A stretch of DNA of 64,000 bases from assembly GCF_035556095.1 (NCBI RefSeq), contig NZ_DATMFT010000018.1:124001-188000 (forward strand). Reading direction: 5' to 3'. This stretch comes from Parapedobacter sp035556095. GTDB taxonomy: Bacteria; Bacteroidota; Bacteroidia; Sphingobacteriales; Sphingobacteriaceae. Made by a program: the position numbers and the translations under genes. Position 1 is the first letter of the stretch, and each line of letters starts with the position of its first letter. A model generated the notes under the pieces. It had not been told where the DNA came from, did no database searches, and saw only the letters and a program-made list of their open reading frames with translations. Positions 9,482 through 20,415 of this stretch are shown here, piece by piece.

Positions 9482-10978
9482 TTAAACAATGGCGCTGATT
9501 AATTCTCCCTCCACATCGGTAAGCCGGAAGGGCCGTCCCTGAAACTCGTAAGTCATGCGCTCGTGGTCAAAGCCCATCAGATACAGCATGGTGGCATGGA
9601 GATCGTGTACCGACGTACGTCCACCGATGCCTGCAAAACCGATTTCATCCGTTTCACCATAGCTCACGCCGGGTTTTATTCCACCGCCCGCCAGCCAAAC
9701 GGTATACGCGTCAGTGTGATGATCACGCCCGAGGAATGGCATATCTTTATCGTCGCGGTTTTCCTGCATAGGCGTGCGCCCAAACTCGCCTCCCCACACC
9801 ACAAGCGTTTCGTCCAATAAGCCGCGCTGCTTCAGGTCAAGCAGCAGCGCCGTCATGGGCCGGTCTATTTCCTTGCATTTATCCCTAAAACCGATATCGA
9901 TGGAGTCTCTGGCGTTGGTCCCGTGGCTATCCCAGCCCCAGTCGAACAACTGCACGAAGCGTACCCCTTGTTCCACCAGCTTCCGGGCCAGCAAGCAGTT
10001 GTTGGCAAACGACTCCTTTCCGGGCTGTGTGCCGTAGAGTTCGTGAATGTATTCGGGCTCGCTTTCGATGTCCATCACTTCGGGTACGGCCACCTGCATG
10101 TTAAAAGCCATTTCGTACTGTTCAATGCGTGCCAACGTTTCCGGGTCGCCATAGCTGTTGTATTCTTCCTGGTTCACGGCATTGATAGCATCAATAGTTT
10201 GTCTCTTCAAATCCCTGCCCATTCCATCCGGATCGCTGATATACAAAACGGGGTCGCCTTTCGATCGGCATTGTACCCCTTGATATACCGACGGCAAAAA
10301 ACCGCTGCCCCACACGCTTTTCCCTGCATCGGGCGTTTTCCCGCCCGACGTCAGTACCACGAACCCCGGCAGGTTGCTGTTTTCCGTACCGAGACCGTAG
10401 GTTACCCACGACCCCATACTGGGCCGGCCCAAACGTGCGTGGCCGGTATGCATAAAAAGCTGGGCCGGTCCATGGTTGAACTGCTCGGTATGCATCGCTT
10501 TCAGGAAACTCACCTCATCTGCTACTTTACTGAAATGGGGCAGGTAATCAGAAATCCATGCGCCGCTCTGACCATGCTGTTTAAATAGCGCTTGCGGACC
10601 TAGCATCTTGGGTACTCCCCGTATGAAGGCGAATTTCTTGCCTGCCAGCAGGGATTCGGGGCACAGTTGGTTATGTAGTTTTTGGAGTTCCGGCTTGTAA
10701 TCAAACAGTTCCAGCTGCGACGGCGCACCCGCCATGTGCAAATAGATGACGCGCTTTGCCTTGGCAGCGAAATGAGGCGCCCGCGGCGCCATCGGGTTCA
10801 TCGAATCAAGCGCCATACCCACGGCCCGTTGGCCATCGGGTCGCGATGCACATCCACCCAACATATATCCCAGCGCCATACCGCCGATGCCGGCCACGCA
10901 TTCCCGTAGGAAATGCCGCCGGGTTACCGACTGTAATTGATATTGCTGTGCTTCTTTCGCCAACTTATCGATATCCAT
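9482..10978 (-). CDS. DUF1501 (sulfatase-like) exported protein
   Basis: 498 residues. The N-terminus has a twin-arginine motif, 'SVTRRHFLRECVAG', followed by a hydrophobic stretch ending 'YMLGGCAS', so Tat export and possible lipidation are likely. The body matches DUF1501: 'KRVIYLHMAGAPSQLELFDYKPEL' at the start, 'LFMHTGHARLGRPSMGSWVTYGLG' in the middle, and 'VVWGGEFGRTPMQ' with 'GRDHHTDAYTVWLAGGG' near the end. These His and Asp clusters resemble alkaline-phosphatase/sulfatase metal sites, but the family's reaction is unknown. It starts 5 bp after the DUF1549/DUF1553 gene. That pairing is the standard arrangement first seen in Planctomycetes. Confidence 0.93.
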   Translation of the reverse strand: MDIDKLAKEAQQYQLQSVTRRHFLRECVAGIGGMALGYMLGGCASRPDGQRAVGMALDSMNPMAPRAPHFAAKAKRVIYLHMAGAPSQLELFDYKPELQKLHNQLCPESLLAGKKFAFIRGVPKMLGPQALFKQHGQSGAWISDYLPHFSKVADEVSFLKAMHTEQFNHGPAQLFMHTGHARLGRPSMGSWVTYGLGTENSNLPGFVVLTSGGKTPDAGKSVWGSGFLPSVYQGVQCRSKGDPVLYISDPDGMGRDLKRQTIDAINAVNQEEYNSYGDPETLARIEQYEMAFNMQVAVPEVMDIESEPEYIHELYGTQPGKESFANNCLLARKLVEQGVRFVQLFDWGWDSHGTNARDSIDIGFRDKCKEIDRPMTALLLDLKQRGLLDETLVVWGGEFGRTPMQENRDDKDMPFLGRDHHTDAYTVWLAGGGIKPGVSYGETDEIGFAGIGGRTSVHDLHATMLYLMGFDHERMTYEFQGRPFRLTDVEGELISAIV

Positions 10979-10983
10979 AGCTA

Positions 10984-13737
10984 TTATGATTTCGTTAAGA
11001 ATTCATCCAAATTGATTAGGGCATTTGCCACTACTGAAAAAGCAGCCACGCGGACGTCGCCCTGCTCGGTCGCACGGAAATCACTGTTAAACTGTACCAA
11101 TGCCTCGGCATGAGTCGAGTAGTAGGTGTATGCCTCGTCGTAAAGCTTGCGCAAAGCTTCCTTTTTCTCCTCGGCCAGATCCCGCTGCATAGCCAGCCGG
11201 TAGCCTAGCGTGATCCCGTTGTCGATTCCATCGTCAGCGACGGCAGCCATCCGCTTTCCTAGGTGGTACGCCGCTTCGAGGTATACGGGGTCGTTGAGTG
11301 TGGTCAATGCCTGTAACGGCGTATTGGTCCGTATCCGATCTACCACGCACACCTCGCGGCTAGACCCATCAAACGTAACGAACGACGGGTAGGGACTTGT
11401 ACGCTTGATAAATGTGTATACCCCCCGACGATATTGATCTTCCCCCTCGCTTTTCCGCCAGGTTGCCCCACTGTACACGGTCATCCATACCCCTTCGGGT
11501 TGATGAGGCATGACGCTGGGACCGTACATCTTGTCGCTCAATAGCCCACTAACGGCCAGCGACTGATCGCGGATTTGCTCTGCTCCGAGGCGAAACCGCG
11601 GCCCCCGGGCATAATATTCATTCGCCGGGTCGGCTTCCATAGCCCCATCGGCAATCGTAGACGACTGCCGGTAGGTCTTCGCCATCACCATCTCCTTCAG
11701 AAGGTCCTTTATGTGCCAATCCATGCCGTGCATAAACTCCAGTGCCAACCAATCGAGCAGTTCGCGGTGTATGGGCGGTGTACTTTGGGTCCCCATATCA
11801 CCCAACGGCTCCACGAGCCCGCGGCCGAACAGCTGTGCCCAGAGGCGGTTCACCACCGTACGGGCAGTGAGCGGGTTGTCCTTGCTCACTACCCATTGGG
11901 CAAACCCAAGCCGGTTGTTGGGGGCACCCTCGGGGAAATCGTTCAGCGCCTCGGGCACGGCCGGCTCCACTACGTCTCCGTGCACCATCCAGTTGCCTCG
12001 CTCGAAGACATGGGTTTTACGCATCATATCCGGGGGGTTCTCAACCATAATCGGTATTGCAGGTGGTTGGTGATTCAGCAACTGTATGAAATCGGCCACT
12101 TTTTCTTCATAAGCCGGATCTTCGGCCCCCGCCAACCGGGGTCGGAAGGCCATCCATTCGACCATCGCTACGGCCTGTTCACCCGAAATCGACGGGTTCC
12201 GGAACGTCAGATACAGATCGTGGATTCCTGTGATGGGCTGCATGGGAACCATAACGACTTGACTACCCTGTGTGGGCGGTATGGTAAAATCAACCAGCAC
12301 CTGTCCGGTAGGATGATCTACACGTATCTCCATTCGCGCGTTTGGGGCCGCCCCAAAATAACTCAGGTAAAACGCGTCCTTCCCATCCAGCGTAATCGCT
12401 TTCATCCGGGCTGTGCCGCCACTACGCATAGCCAGCCATTTGGTGTCCGCCAACGCACCATTCTCCAACGAGTCGCAATAATGCGCATGGTATTTCGGTT
12501 CCAGCGTAGTAAGAAACAGGTCGGCCGATGCCAACTGTTCGGGCGTGGCATATTGTGCCAACCACGTTTCGATACTGTCTATCCGTCGTTGCTCTGCGGC
12601 ACCGTATAGCCGTAGCTTCGGGTGCTCGCCGAAGGTGTCTTCGTCGCGCGTGTTATTAAAAAAAGCATACGACTTATAGTATTCTTCAAATTTGATGGGG
12701 TCGTAGGTGTGGCTATGGCACTGCACACACTCAAACGTGGTACTCATCCACACCTGGTAGGTGGTGTTAACCCGGTCTACTACGGCCGCCACGCGAAATT
12801 CCTCGTCGTCCGTGCCCCCCTCATCGTTATTCATCGTATTGCGATGGAAAGCGGTTGCAATCAGCTGATCTTTGGTCGGTTCCGGCAATAAATCGCCAGC
12901 AAGTTGTTCAATGGTGAATTGGTCAAACGGCATATTAGTATTGAAGGCCTTGATCACCCAATCGCGATAGGCCCACATCTCACGCCCATTGTCTTTCTCA
13001 TAGCCCTTGGTATCGGCGTACCTTGCCAAGTCCAACCACCATGCCGCCCACCGCTCACCAAAATGCGGGGATGCGAGCAGGCTATCCACGCGGAGTTCGT
13101 ATGCATTTTTGCGAGCATCGCCGACGAAAGCTTCCACCTGTTCCGGTGTAGGCGGCAGGCCTGTGATGTCGAGGTGCAAGCGCCGCAACAACGTTTCCCT
13201 TTCTGCTTCAGGCGAAAAGCCGATACCTCTTTCGTTGTGTTTCTCCTTGATAAAGTAATCAATGTTGCTAGGGAATCGGCTTCCACCACCGCCCAATAGA
13301 CCCCCGAATGAAAAACGGGGCTTGGGTACGGGTACCGATTCGGGCAGGTCATACGCCCAATGCGCCCCCCATTCCGCCCCTTCGTTCACCCACCGTGTCA
13401 ACACATCGATTTCCTCTTCACTAAGTGGCGGCGCATTGTAAGGCATCCGAAGTTCCGGATCATCTTCATTAAGCCGCTTAATAAAATTGCTATGGGCCGC
13501 ATCGCCCCGCTTGATGGCCGGTTCTCCGGATTCCGTTGAGGCGAAAGCCTCCTCCTCGAATAGCAGACTGAAGCCGCTATTTTTCTTTACACCGCCGTGG
13601 CAACTGATACAATGCTTGTTGAGGATAGGTTTCACGTCTGCACTGAAATCAACCCGCTTTTCGCGCCGCAAGCTAAAGAACCCGATAAGCAGTATGGCTG
13701 TGCCGATTACGCTATATACACCTATTTTTTTCAACAT
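10984..13737 (-). CDS. PSCyt1-DUF1549-DUF1553 exported cytochrome protein
   Basis: 917 residues. An N-terminal membrane anchor (about 5-23) precedes a PSCyt1 cytochrome domain with CISCH at 43-47 and 'DPELRMPYNAPPLS' as distal ligand region. DUF1549 follows (about 155-370; 'IDYFIKEKHNERGIGFSPEA', 'LDITGLPPTPEQVEAF', a second Cys-His pair 'FECVQCHSHTYDP'). A beta-sandwich of about 180 residues leads to DUF1553 (about 620-880; 'NPLTARTVVNRLWAQLFGRG', 'RQSSTIADGAMEADPANEYYARG'). The order is canonical for this family. First gene of the operon with the DUF1501 and LRR-cytochrome genes. Function is unproven; comparative work links the family to degradation of complex glycans. Confidence 0.93.
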   Translation of the reverse strand: MLKKIGVYSVIGTAILLIGFFSLRREKRVDFSADVKPILNKHCISCHGGVKKNSGFSLLFEEEAFASTESGEPAIKRGDAAHSNFIKRLNEDDPELRMPYNAPPLSEEEIDVLTRWVNEGAEWGAHWAYDLPESVPVPKPRFSFGGLLGGGGSRFPSNIDYFIKEKHNERGIGFSPEAERETLLRRLHLDITGLPPTPEQVEAFVGDARKNAYELRVDSLLASPHFGERWAAWWLDLARYADTKGYEKDNGREMWAYRDWVIKAFNTNMPFDQFTIEQLAGDLLPEPTKDQLIATAFHRNTMNNDEGGTDDEEFRVAAVVDRVNTTYQVWMSTTFECVQCHSHTYDPIKFEEYYKSYAFFNNTRDEDTFGEHPKLRLYGAAEQRRIDSIETWLAQYATPEQLASADLFLTTLEPKYHAHYCDSLENGALADTKWLAMRSGGTARMKAITLDGKDAFYLSYFGAAPNARMEIRVDHPTGQVLVDFTIPPTQGSQVVMVPMQPITGIHDLYLTFRNPSISGEQAVAMVEWMAFRPRLAGAEDPAYEEKVADFIQLLNHQPPAIPIMVENPPDMMRKTHVFERGNWMVHGDVVEPAVPEALNDFPEGAPNNRLGFAQWVVSKDNPLTARTVVNRLWAQLFGRGLVEPLGDMGTQSTPPIHRELLDWLALEFMHGMDWHIKDLLKEMVMAKTYRQSSTIADGAMEADPANEYYARGPRFRLGAEQIRDQSLAVSGLLSDKMYGPSVMPHQPEGVWMTVYSGATWRKSEGEDQYRRGVYTFIKRTSPYPSFVTFDGSSREVCVVDRIRTNTPLQALTTLNDPVYLEAAYHLGKRMAAVADDGIDNGITLGYRLAMQRDLAEEKKEALRKLYDEAYTYYSTHAEALVQFNSDFRATEQGDVRVAAFSVVANALINLDEFLTKS

Positions 13738-13950
13738 CTCGCGATTCTTTCCGTTTACTGGTTAGCACCGTTAGTCCGTTGATGAACTGATCGTATTTTC
13801 TTTCAACGACAGGGCAAACCCAAAGCTACACAATAATCGGCATGCTACGAGCCTTTTGCCCATATTTTTGGTTGGAATTTTTCCTCAACACCACCAACTG
13901 CCCGCATAGGCAGCTGCGATTAAGCCGACACCAATCACTCGCATCATGTT

Positions 13951-14087
13951 CGCTCCTACAATTCTCCGATTTAAAAATTAAGGAGATTGCGTTCAAACTG
14001 GGTTATTATGATGCGTTCCACTTTTCGAAGTCGTTTGTGCATGAAATGGGGATTAGTCCGCGGGAATATCGGACGCGTTACAAGTAG
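13951..14087 (+). pseudogene. AraC-family regulator, C-terminal remnant
   Basis: The last 45 or so codons of this frame read as the end of an AraC/XylS DNA-binding domain: 'LLQFSDLKIKEIAFKLGYYD', then 'FHFSKSFVHEMGISPREYR'. That is the second half of the HTH_18 domain, including recognition helix 2. Upstream of about 13950 the frame has no AraC features, and the first half of the domain plus any sensor domain is missing. It is flanked by the cytochrome operon and glmS, both on the other strand. It is a truncated gene, presumably silent. Confidence 0.7.
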
Positions 14088-14106
14088 TGGAAACGGCCCT
14101 CATCAT

Positions 14107-14126
14107 CAAAGCCGGCACCGCCGGCT
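14107..14126 (-). terminator. Possible terminator of glmS
   Basis: A 7-bp perfect stem (AGCCGGC/GCCGGCT, loop of 3) lies 51 bp beyond the glmS stop. Read on the minus strand it is followed by TTTGATG, a short and imperfect U-run. The hairpin is clear; its role is an inference. Confidence 0.4.
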
Positions 14127-14177
14127 CTGGTTATAGCAAGGCTACATCGAGAAAAAACGTAAGGCCGCCAATATCCC

Positions 14178-16019
<1,842 letters not shown>

Positions 16020-16168
16020 AGTGCTTATTTAGTTAACGTTTTTCAATAAATCAACGCGAGCAAAAATAGCATTTTTATCTTTAATCAATCGGTTGCGTTG
16101 AATTATTTGGATGCAATTTCGGTTCTTGCTAGCGAATTTCATGGGGGGCGAGGAGCGGATTAAAACGC

Positions 16169-18778
16169 TCAACGGCTAAACCAATAGTTTACTTTCACCA
16201 TGAATGCATTGGTGGCCGGGAGGCCAAGCATTCGATCGAGGTTACTTTCCCACCCTGGTTGGTATATGTTATCTTGATTAGACCGATTGTGCTGCCACAC
16301 CAGGTAAAGCGTTGAACCCGGAAGGTACTCCCAGCGAGCCACTAGATTAGAGCGGAGTTCGTTGAAACTAAAATCTGGATTATCGAAAGCCAGCTGACCA
16401 TCGGCTAGGGGTCGAAACCGTTCGGCATATATGGGCGACCGTGTATCTGCCGCCAATTTAAAGTCATTGTATTTCGCTACGGAGGTAAACGGTGACCCGT
16501 AATATTGGATGGAAACATCCGGGGTGACGTTGATCTGCATATTTAATGTTAGGCCGTAGGTCTGTTGCTTCATCAGGCCCATTACATACGTTATCTCGCC
16601 ATCTGAATCCGTCGACGGAATGCTACTTACATACTGCAGGTTGTCTTTATTCCAAGCATAATCGAATTGTCCGGCCAAGCGCATGTGATTCCCGATACGG
16701 AAAATGACCCCCGGATGTATCTGATTATAGCCAGTCTCTTCGGCAAGGTAATGCCTGCCGTCATAAACTAGCTTGTACACCACGCGCTTCGCGCGGTCTG
16801 TACTAAGACTCACATTGGTTTCGAAGTTCGCATTATACCGCAAATCCGGTCCGCCCCGCAGTCGGCGGCTATCCACCGTGTTCCAACTAAAGGTTTCTTT
16901 CACGTCCATTTCGATGCGGTGGGCAATGCTCAGGCTCCGCCAACGCAGCGCCACGTCATTATTGATCGCGTCGCCGCCATAATTCCAAATATTCTTCTGT
17001 GTCAGGTTGATCCCTGCAAACCGGAACGGTCCCCAAGGATCCGTTTTCCGGAAGGCAATTTCCGTTTCGTTCAGCTTATAGTCCGATTGCTTCATGTACC
17101 CGACATCGTTGAGGTCAAACCCCGGCGACGACCAGCTGAATAGCTGGGAGAAATTCCATTGTGCATTTCCTTTTTTCCCAACCTTTACATAACCGCCCGT
17201 TCCTTGCATCGAGCGGCTGCCGGAGTTGAGGTCCAGGTAGCCGGCCCCGGATTCTCTATGAAAATAATGAACGGCATTTGTTTTTGTTTTAAATAGGGCC
17301 GCCGGAGAACCATGCAAGGTGCTGACCATGCCCTTTGCATCGATATAGTAAAGACGGTTTACGAAGTAGTGAGTGATATCCACTCCTGCGGTGAATGCGT
17401 TTCCTACCAACTCTTCATGCAGGTGTTCTTTGGTGAGATGCCTGTTTACGGCGGTAATCATACCACCCAATAGCGTATTGCCATCCCAGTTTTTCTGTAT
17501 TCGTGCAACGGTATAATTGGTCAGCGGTTCGGTTACTTCCCTGTCGTACACGCCATTGCGAGATACTTTAGATGAGGTTTGGGCAGTAACACTCTCCAAC
17601 AGCCCTACCGTGAGTCCTTTTCGGTTTGTTCCCGTCAATTTCAATGCGCCGATAATCGGAATAAACGTAGGGGTACTGGCAAAGTGCTCCATTTGGTCTA
17701 TGTTGCGGGGCTGATACGATGGCATCGCGCCAATTCGGCGAGAATAGAACATCATCCCGTCGTTGTTGTTTCCGAACTCCAAAATATGCTTGCCCTCCAA
17801 AAAGAACGGTCGTTTTTCATCGTAAAACACTTCATAGGCAGACAGGTTCATTACCGAAGGATCGACCTCCACTTGACCATAGTCGGGGTTGAAAGTTAGG
17901 TCCAACGTAAAGTCCTGAAGCGCAACTTTTGCGTCAAGCCCGGCACTGGCCCGCCACTGGCTCCCTTGCTGGAATGGGCTATGGGGTATGCGGGGCTCAA
18001 CGCTAAGCTTACCCATCGCATAAGGCGCGAACTCCACTCCCCTAGGCTTGGGTAAATCGGTCATGCCATGCATTTCGCCAAAAGAAAAGACGTGACCGTT
18101 GTTTTTGATGGGAATCAGACTCCAATTCTGAACTTCATTGTTCCGCCGTATAATCCGCCTTACGTGTAATCCCCAAATGCCATCCATATCTTTTTGGTTA
18201 TACCTCAACTGGCTGAACGGGATGCGTAATTCAGCTGTCCAACTCGAATCCGGTAGGTTGATGTGTGTGCGCCCTTCCCACACCGCATTCCAGCTAAGGT
18301 TTACGGAAAGTTTGTCGGTTACCGTCAGGTCTGTTTTATTTCCGCCAAGGTTGATGTTAAATTCCGGTGCCACTCGGTAATCGTGGTAGGTATCGAAAGC
18401 GATACTAATTAGGTCGCCGTTGCTGTTGTCGTCCCGATTGCCTATAAATGCGTTCATCGTTTCAGGATGTACATCCTTACAGTATACGCCAACGTAAATA
18501 TACCGGTCGTCGTAGAAAATCTTCATGCGGGTCCATGAATCCGTGTGTACTCGTTCGAACGGGATAACCTGTGAAAATTTCTCCGACCATACTCCGGTGT
18601 GCTGCCAGACCCCTTCGTCGAGTTTCCCATCGATTTCTAAGCGCGCTGTATCGAGCTTGGTGATAGGATATATCCGTTTATATGCGTCTTCAAAAGTAAC
18701 AACAGCGGTTCTTTCTTCTTGCGCCCGGCATAATACACCAACGAAAAGAAGGAGTACCACAGCAAGGAATCTCATCAT
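16169..18778 (-). CDS. DUF5916 outer-membrane protein with carbohydrate-binding (CBM9-like) domain
   Basis: 869 residues with a signal peptide (about 1-20, 'VVLLLFVGVLCRAQ'). Residues about 35-230 form a CBM9/DOMON-like domain typical of this family: 'ARLEIDGKLDEGVWQ', 'DRYIYVGVYCKD', 'ELRIPFSQLRYN'. From about 240 the DUF5916 part follows: 'FNPDYGQVEVDPSVMNLSAY', then 'FFLEGKHILEFG'. This is a long series of amphipathic strands ending in an aromatic residue ('VKVNYWFSR'), consistent with an outer-membrane barrel. The protein is common in Bacteroidota but without a known substrate. It is monocistronic, and an alternative start one codon inside is possible. Confidence 0.88.
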   Translation of the reverse strand: MMRFLAVVLLLFVGVLCRAQEERTAVVTFEDAYKRIYPITKLDTARLEIDGKLDEGVWQHTGVWSEKFSQVIPFERVHTDSWTRMKIFYDDRYIYVGVYCKDVHPETMNAFIGNRDDNSNGDLISIAFDTYHDYRVAPEFNINLGGNKTDLTVTDKLSVNLSWNAVWEGRTHINLPDSSWTAELRIPFSQLRYNQKDMDGIWGLHVRRIIRRNNEVQNWSLIPIKNNGHVFSFGEMHGMTDLPKPRGVEFAPYAMGKLSVEPRIPHSPFQQGSQWRASAGLDAKVALQDFTLDLTFNPDYGQVEVDPSVMNLSAYEVFYDEKRPFFLEGKHILEFGNNNDGMMFYSRRIGAMPSYQPRNIDQMEHFASTPTFIPIIGALKLTGTNRKGLTVGLLESVTAQTSSKVSRNGVYDREVTEPLTNYTVARIQKNWDGNTLLGGMITAVNRHLTKEHLHEELVGNAFTAGVDITHYFVNRLYYIDAKGMVSTLHGSPAALFKTKTNAVHYFHRESGAGYLDLNSGSRSMQGTGGYVKVGKKGNAQWNFSQLFSWSSPGFDLNDVGYMKQSDYKLNETEIAFRKTDPWGPFRFAGINLTQKNIWNYGGDAINNDVALRWRSLSIAHRIEMDVKETFSWNTVDSRRLRGGPDLRYNANFETNVSLSTDRAKRVVYKLVYDGRHYLAEETGYNQIHPGVIFRIGNHMRLAGQFDYAWNKDNLQYVSSIPSTDSDGEITYVMGLMKQQTYGLTLNMQINVTPDVSIQYYGSPFTSVAKYNDFKLAADTRSPIYAERFRPLADGQLAFDNPDFSFNELRSNLVARWEYLPGSTLYLVWQHNRSNQDNIYQPGWESNLDRMLGLPATNAFMVKVNYWFSR

Positions 18779-18845
18779 GTGTTTTTTAATTACCAGAATT
18801 TATGCTGGGCCAAAAGTATAAAGAAACCCGACAATTGTGGGTATC

Positions 18846-19556
18846 TCAAACCAAATCAAAGGCCATTGCAAACCGGAGTAGTTCGGCAAACGTCCGGCAT
18901 TCGATTTTGCGGATGATGTTCCTGCGGTGCGTCGATACGGTATGCAGCGCGATGAATAGCATATCGGCAATCTCTGCAGACGAATGTCCATTTGCGAGAA
19001 GGGCGATAATCTGCTTTTCGCGCGATGTCAGTTCGGAAAATTTCCGATAATGCTTACGGATATAAGAATCCTGGTCAAGCGTCTTGGTCACACGAGCTAT
19101 CACATTGCCCATGCCGACAACCGGCGAAGACAATAGTACGAGTTTGTTATTCTCCCCATTATTGGCCCTGCCGAGTTGGATCAGTTTACAAACGGTGTAA
19201 AACCAGGTATAGTCACTATCGCCATCTAGTTTTACGCGCTGGAAAAAATTGTATTGTTGGTCAAAATCACCTTTTGCCAAGTAGTTGCCCATCCCCAGGA
19301 ATATAGGCATCAATTCTTCCGGGTCGAAAAATTTTTCGTAATAACTTTCACCCATTGCATTGACTTCGGCTAAGGAAGTACCCAAACGCTCAAGCCCCCA
19401 ATTATTCATATAGGAGCAGCCGATGGGCTGGAAACCATCAAGGTCCTGCAGCATCACCGATGCCGGAGCGATCTCGCCGAAGTCTGGTACGTGCATCTCG
19501 CCCCGTTTTAGGCTCTTGGAAAGTCCGTGAAGCTGTAAATCTAATTGGTCGCTCAT
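18846..19556 (-). CDS. LuxR-type HTH transcriptional regulator
   Basis: 236 residues. Residues about 170-232 are a GerE/LuxR helix-turn-helix: 'FSELTSREKQIIALLANGHS', 'AEIADMLFIALHTVSTHRRN', 'IIRKIECRTFAELLRFA'. The first 165 residues have no receiver Asp. They resemble a PAS-like input domain ('MLQDLDGFQPIGCSYMNNWG', 'FFQRVKLDGDSDYTWFYTVC') found in many Bacteroidota HTH regulators. It therefore probably responds to a small ligand or redox state rather than to phosphorylation. It stands alone, 67 bp from the DUF5916 gene start. Confidence 0.85.
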   Translation of the reverse strand: MSDQLDLQLHGLSKSLKRGEMHVPDFGEIAPASVMLQDLDGFQPIGCSYMNNWGLERLGTSLAEVNAMGESYYEKFFDPEELMPIFLGMGNYLAKGDFDQQYNFFQRVKLDGDSDYTWFYTVCKLIQLGRANNGENNKLVLLSSPVVGMGNVIARVTKTLDQDSYIRKHYRKFSELTSREKQIIALLANGHSSAEIADMLFIALHTVSTHRRNIIRKIECRTFAELLRFAMAFDLV

Positions 19557-19713
19557 AGGTTGCGCAATGTTAACTCACCGTGCGAAGATAATGTTAAATC
19601 TGAAACATCAAAATACCCTGCACTAAGTATTTACAAGCATACAGGTTAGCAATATCTTTGCTCGCGTGCAGTTGGCAACTTTTCGACCATGCGGCACAAT
19701 CGGTATCCCTTGT

Positions 19714-20223
19714 ATGAACGTAAATGCTTACACAGTTCGCAACAGCGACTTCACAGAGAAAATAGATGTAGTTTGTCCCAAATGCGGGCACCAAGCCACG
19801 GTTGTCGGCGCACGTATGGACGCTTCGGTTGCACAATATGAAGAACATGTACATTTTTCATGCGCAACGTGTGGTTACGCTGTGAAGTACGGCAACACAC
19901 CGAAACTTACGGCGTTTGTGAACAGCAAAGGCCGGGCAGTACGCGGACGCATGCTGTTGTTGAATACCACCTGTGATCCCTTTTTCGGCTTCCGTTTATG
20001 GTACGTTATCGAGACGCCCCACGGCACCTTATGGGCTTATAATCTCGCGCACCTTACCGTGATTGAACAATATATCGCCGACTGCAAACGCGAGCAGAAT
20101 GGCTTACCACTTAAAAACCATAGCCTGGCCAATCGCTTGCCGCAATGGGCTAAGGACACCAATCACCAGGAGCTGTTGTTGAAATTAATCCAGCGATTTC
20201 GATCAATGTACAACAATCAGTAA
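19714..20223 (+). CDS. Zinc-ribbon protein of unknown function
   Basis: 169 residues from the ATG at 19714; a start at 19666 would add 16 residues with a Cys and no conserved look. Two CxxC pairs, 'VCPKCGHQ' and 'FSCATCGYA' about 32 residues apart, form a probable zinc ribbon at the N-terminus. The remainder ('FGFRLWYVIETPHGTLWAYN', 'LPQWAKDTNHQELLLKLIQR') is a compact alpha/beta region seen in small cytosolic Bacteroidota proteins of unknown role. Short gene, no operon partners. Confidence 0.7.
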   Translation: MNVNAYTVRNSDFTEKIDVVCPKCGHQATVVGARMDASVAQYEEHVHFSCATCGYAVKYGNTPKLTAFVNSKGRAVRGRMLLLNTTCDPFFGFRLWYVIETPHGTLWAYNLAHLTVIEQYIADCKREQNGLPLKNHSLANRLPQWAKDTNHQELLLKLIQRFRSMYNNQ

Positions 20224-20415
20224 ACAGTTTCCTTTCATTTCGTTTTTTAAAATCCCGCTGATGGTTGGTCAACCTTTTTATTAAAAAAGCGGCCGACATT
20301 TCACCATCGTCATCCCGGCAGTCAGGACGGTGCGGGTTGCCTTTTTTTGACGATTGCCTACTTTTGGCTTACACGAGAATCGCATCTCACAAATTACCGT
20401 TTATGACCTGCCATT

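Noticed and set aside
11575..12609. A 344-codon plus-strand frame opposite the PSCyt1/DUF1553 gene
   Set aside because: His, Pro and Arg-rich with no motif; the opposite strand codes a clear full-length family protein.
16020..16168. glmS riboswitch or ribozyme upstream of glmS
   Set aside because: The 149-bp gap is short, AT-rich and lacks the ribozyme core; this ribozyme is typical of Firmicutes.
20281..20350. Possible terminator with TTTTTTT after the zinc-ribbon gene
   Set aside because: The only stem found (GGCA/TGCC with a long loop) is too weak to call, although the T-run at about 20342-20348 is real.
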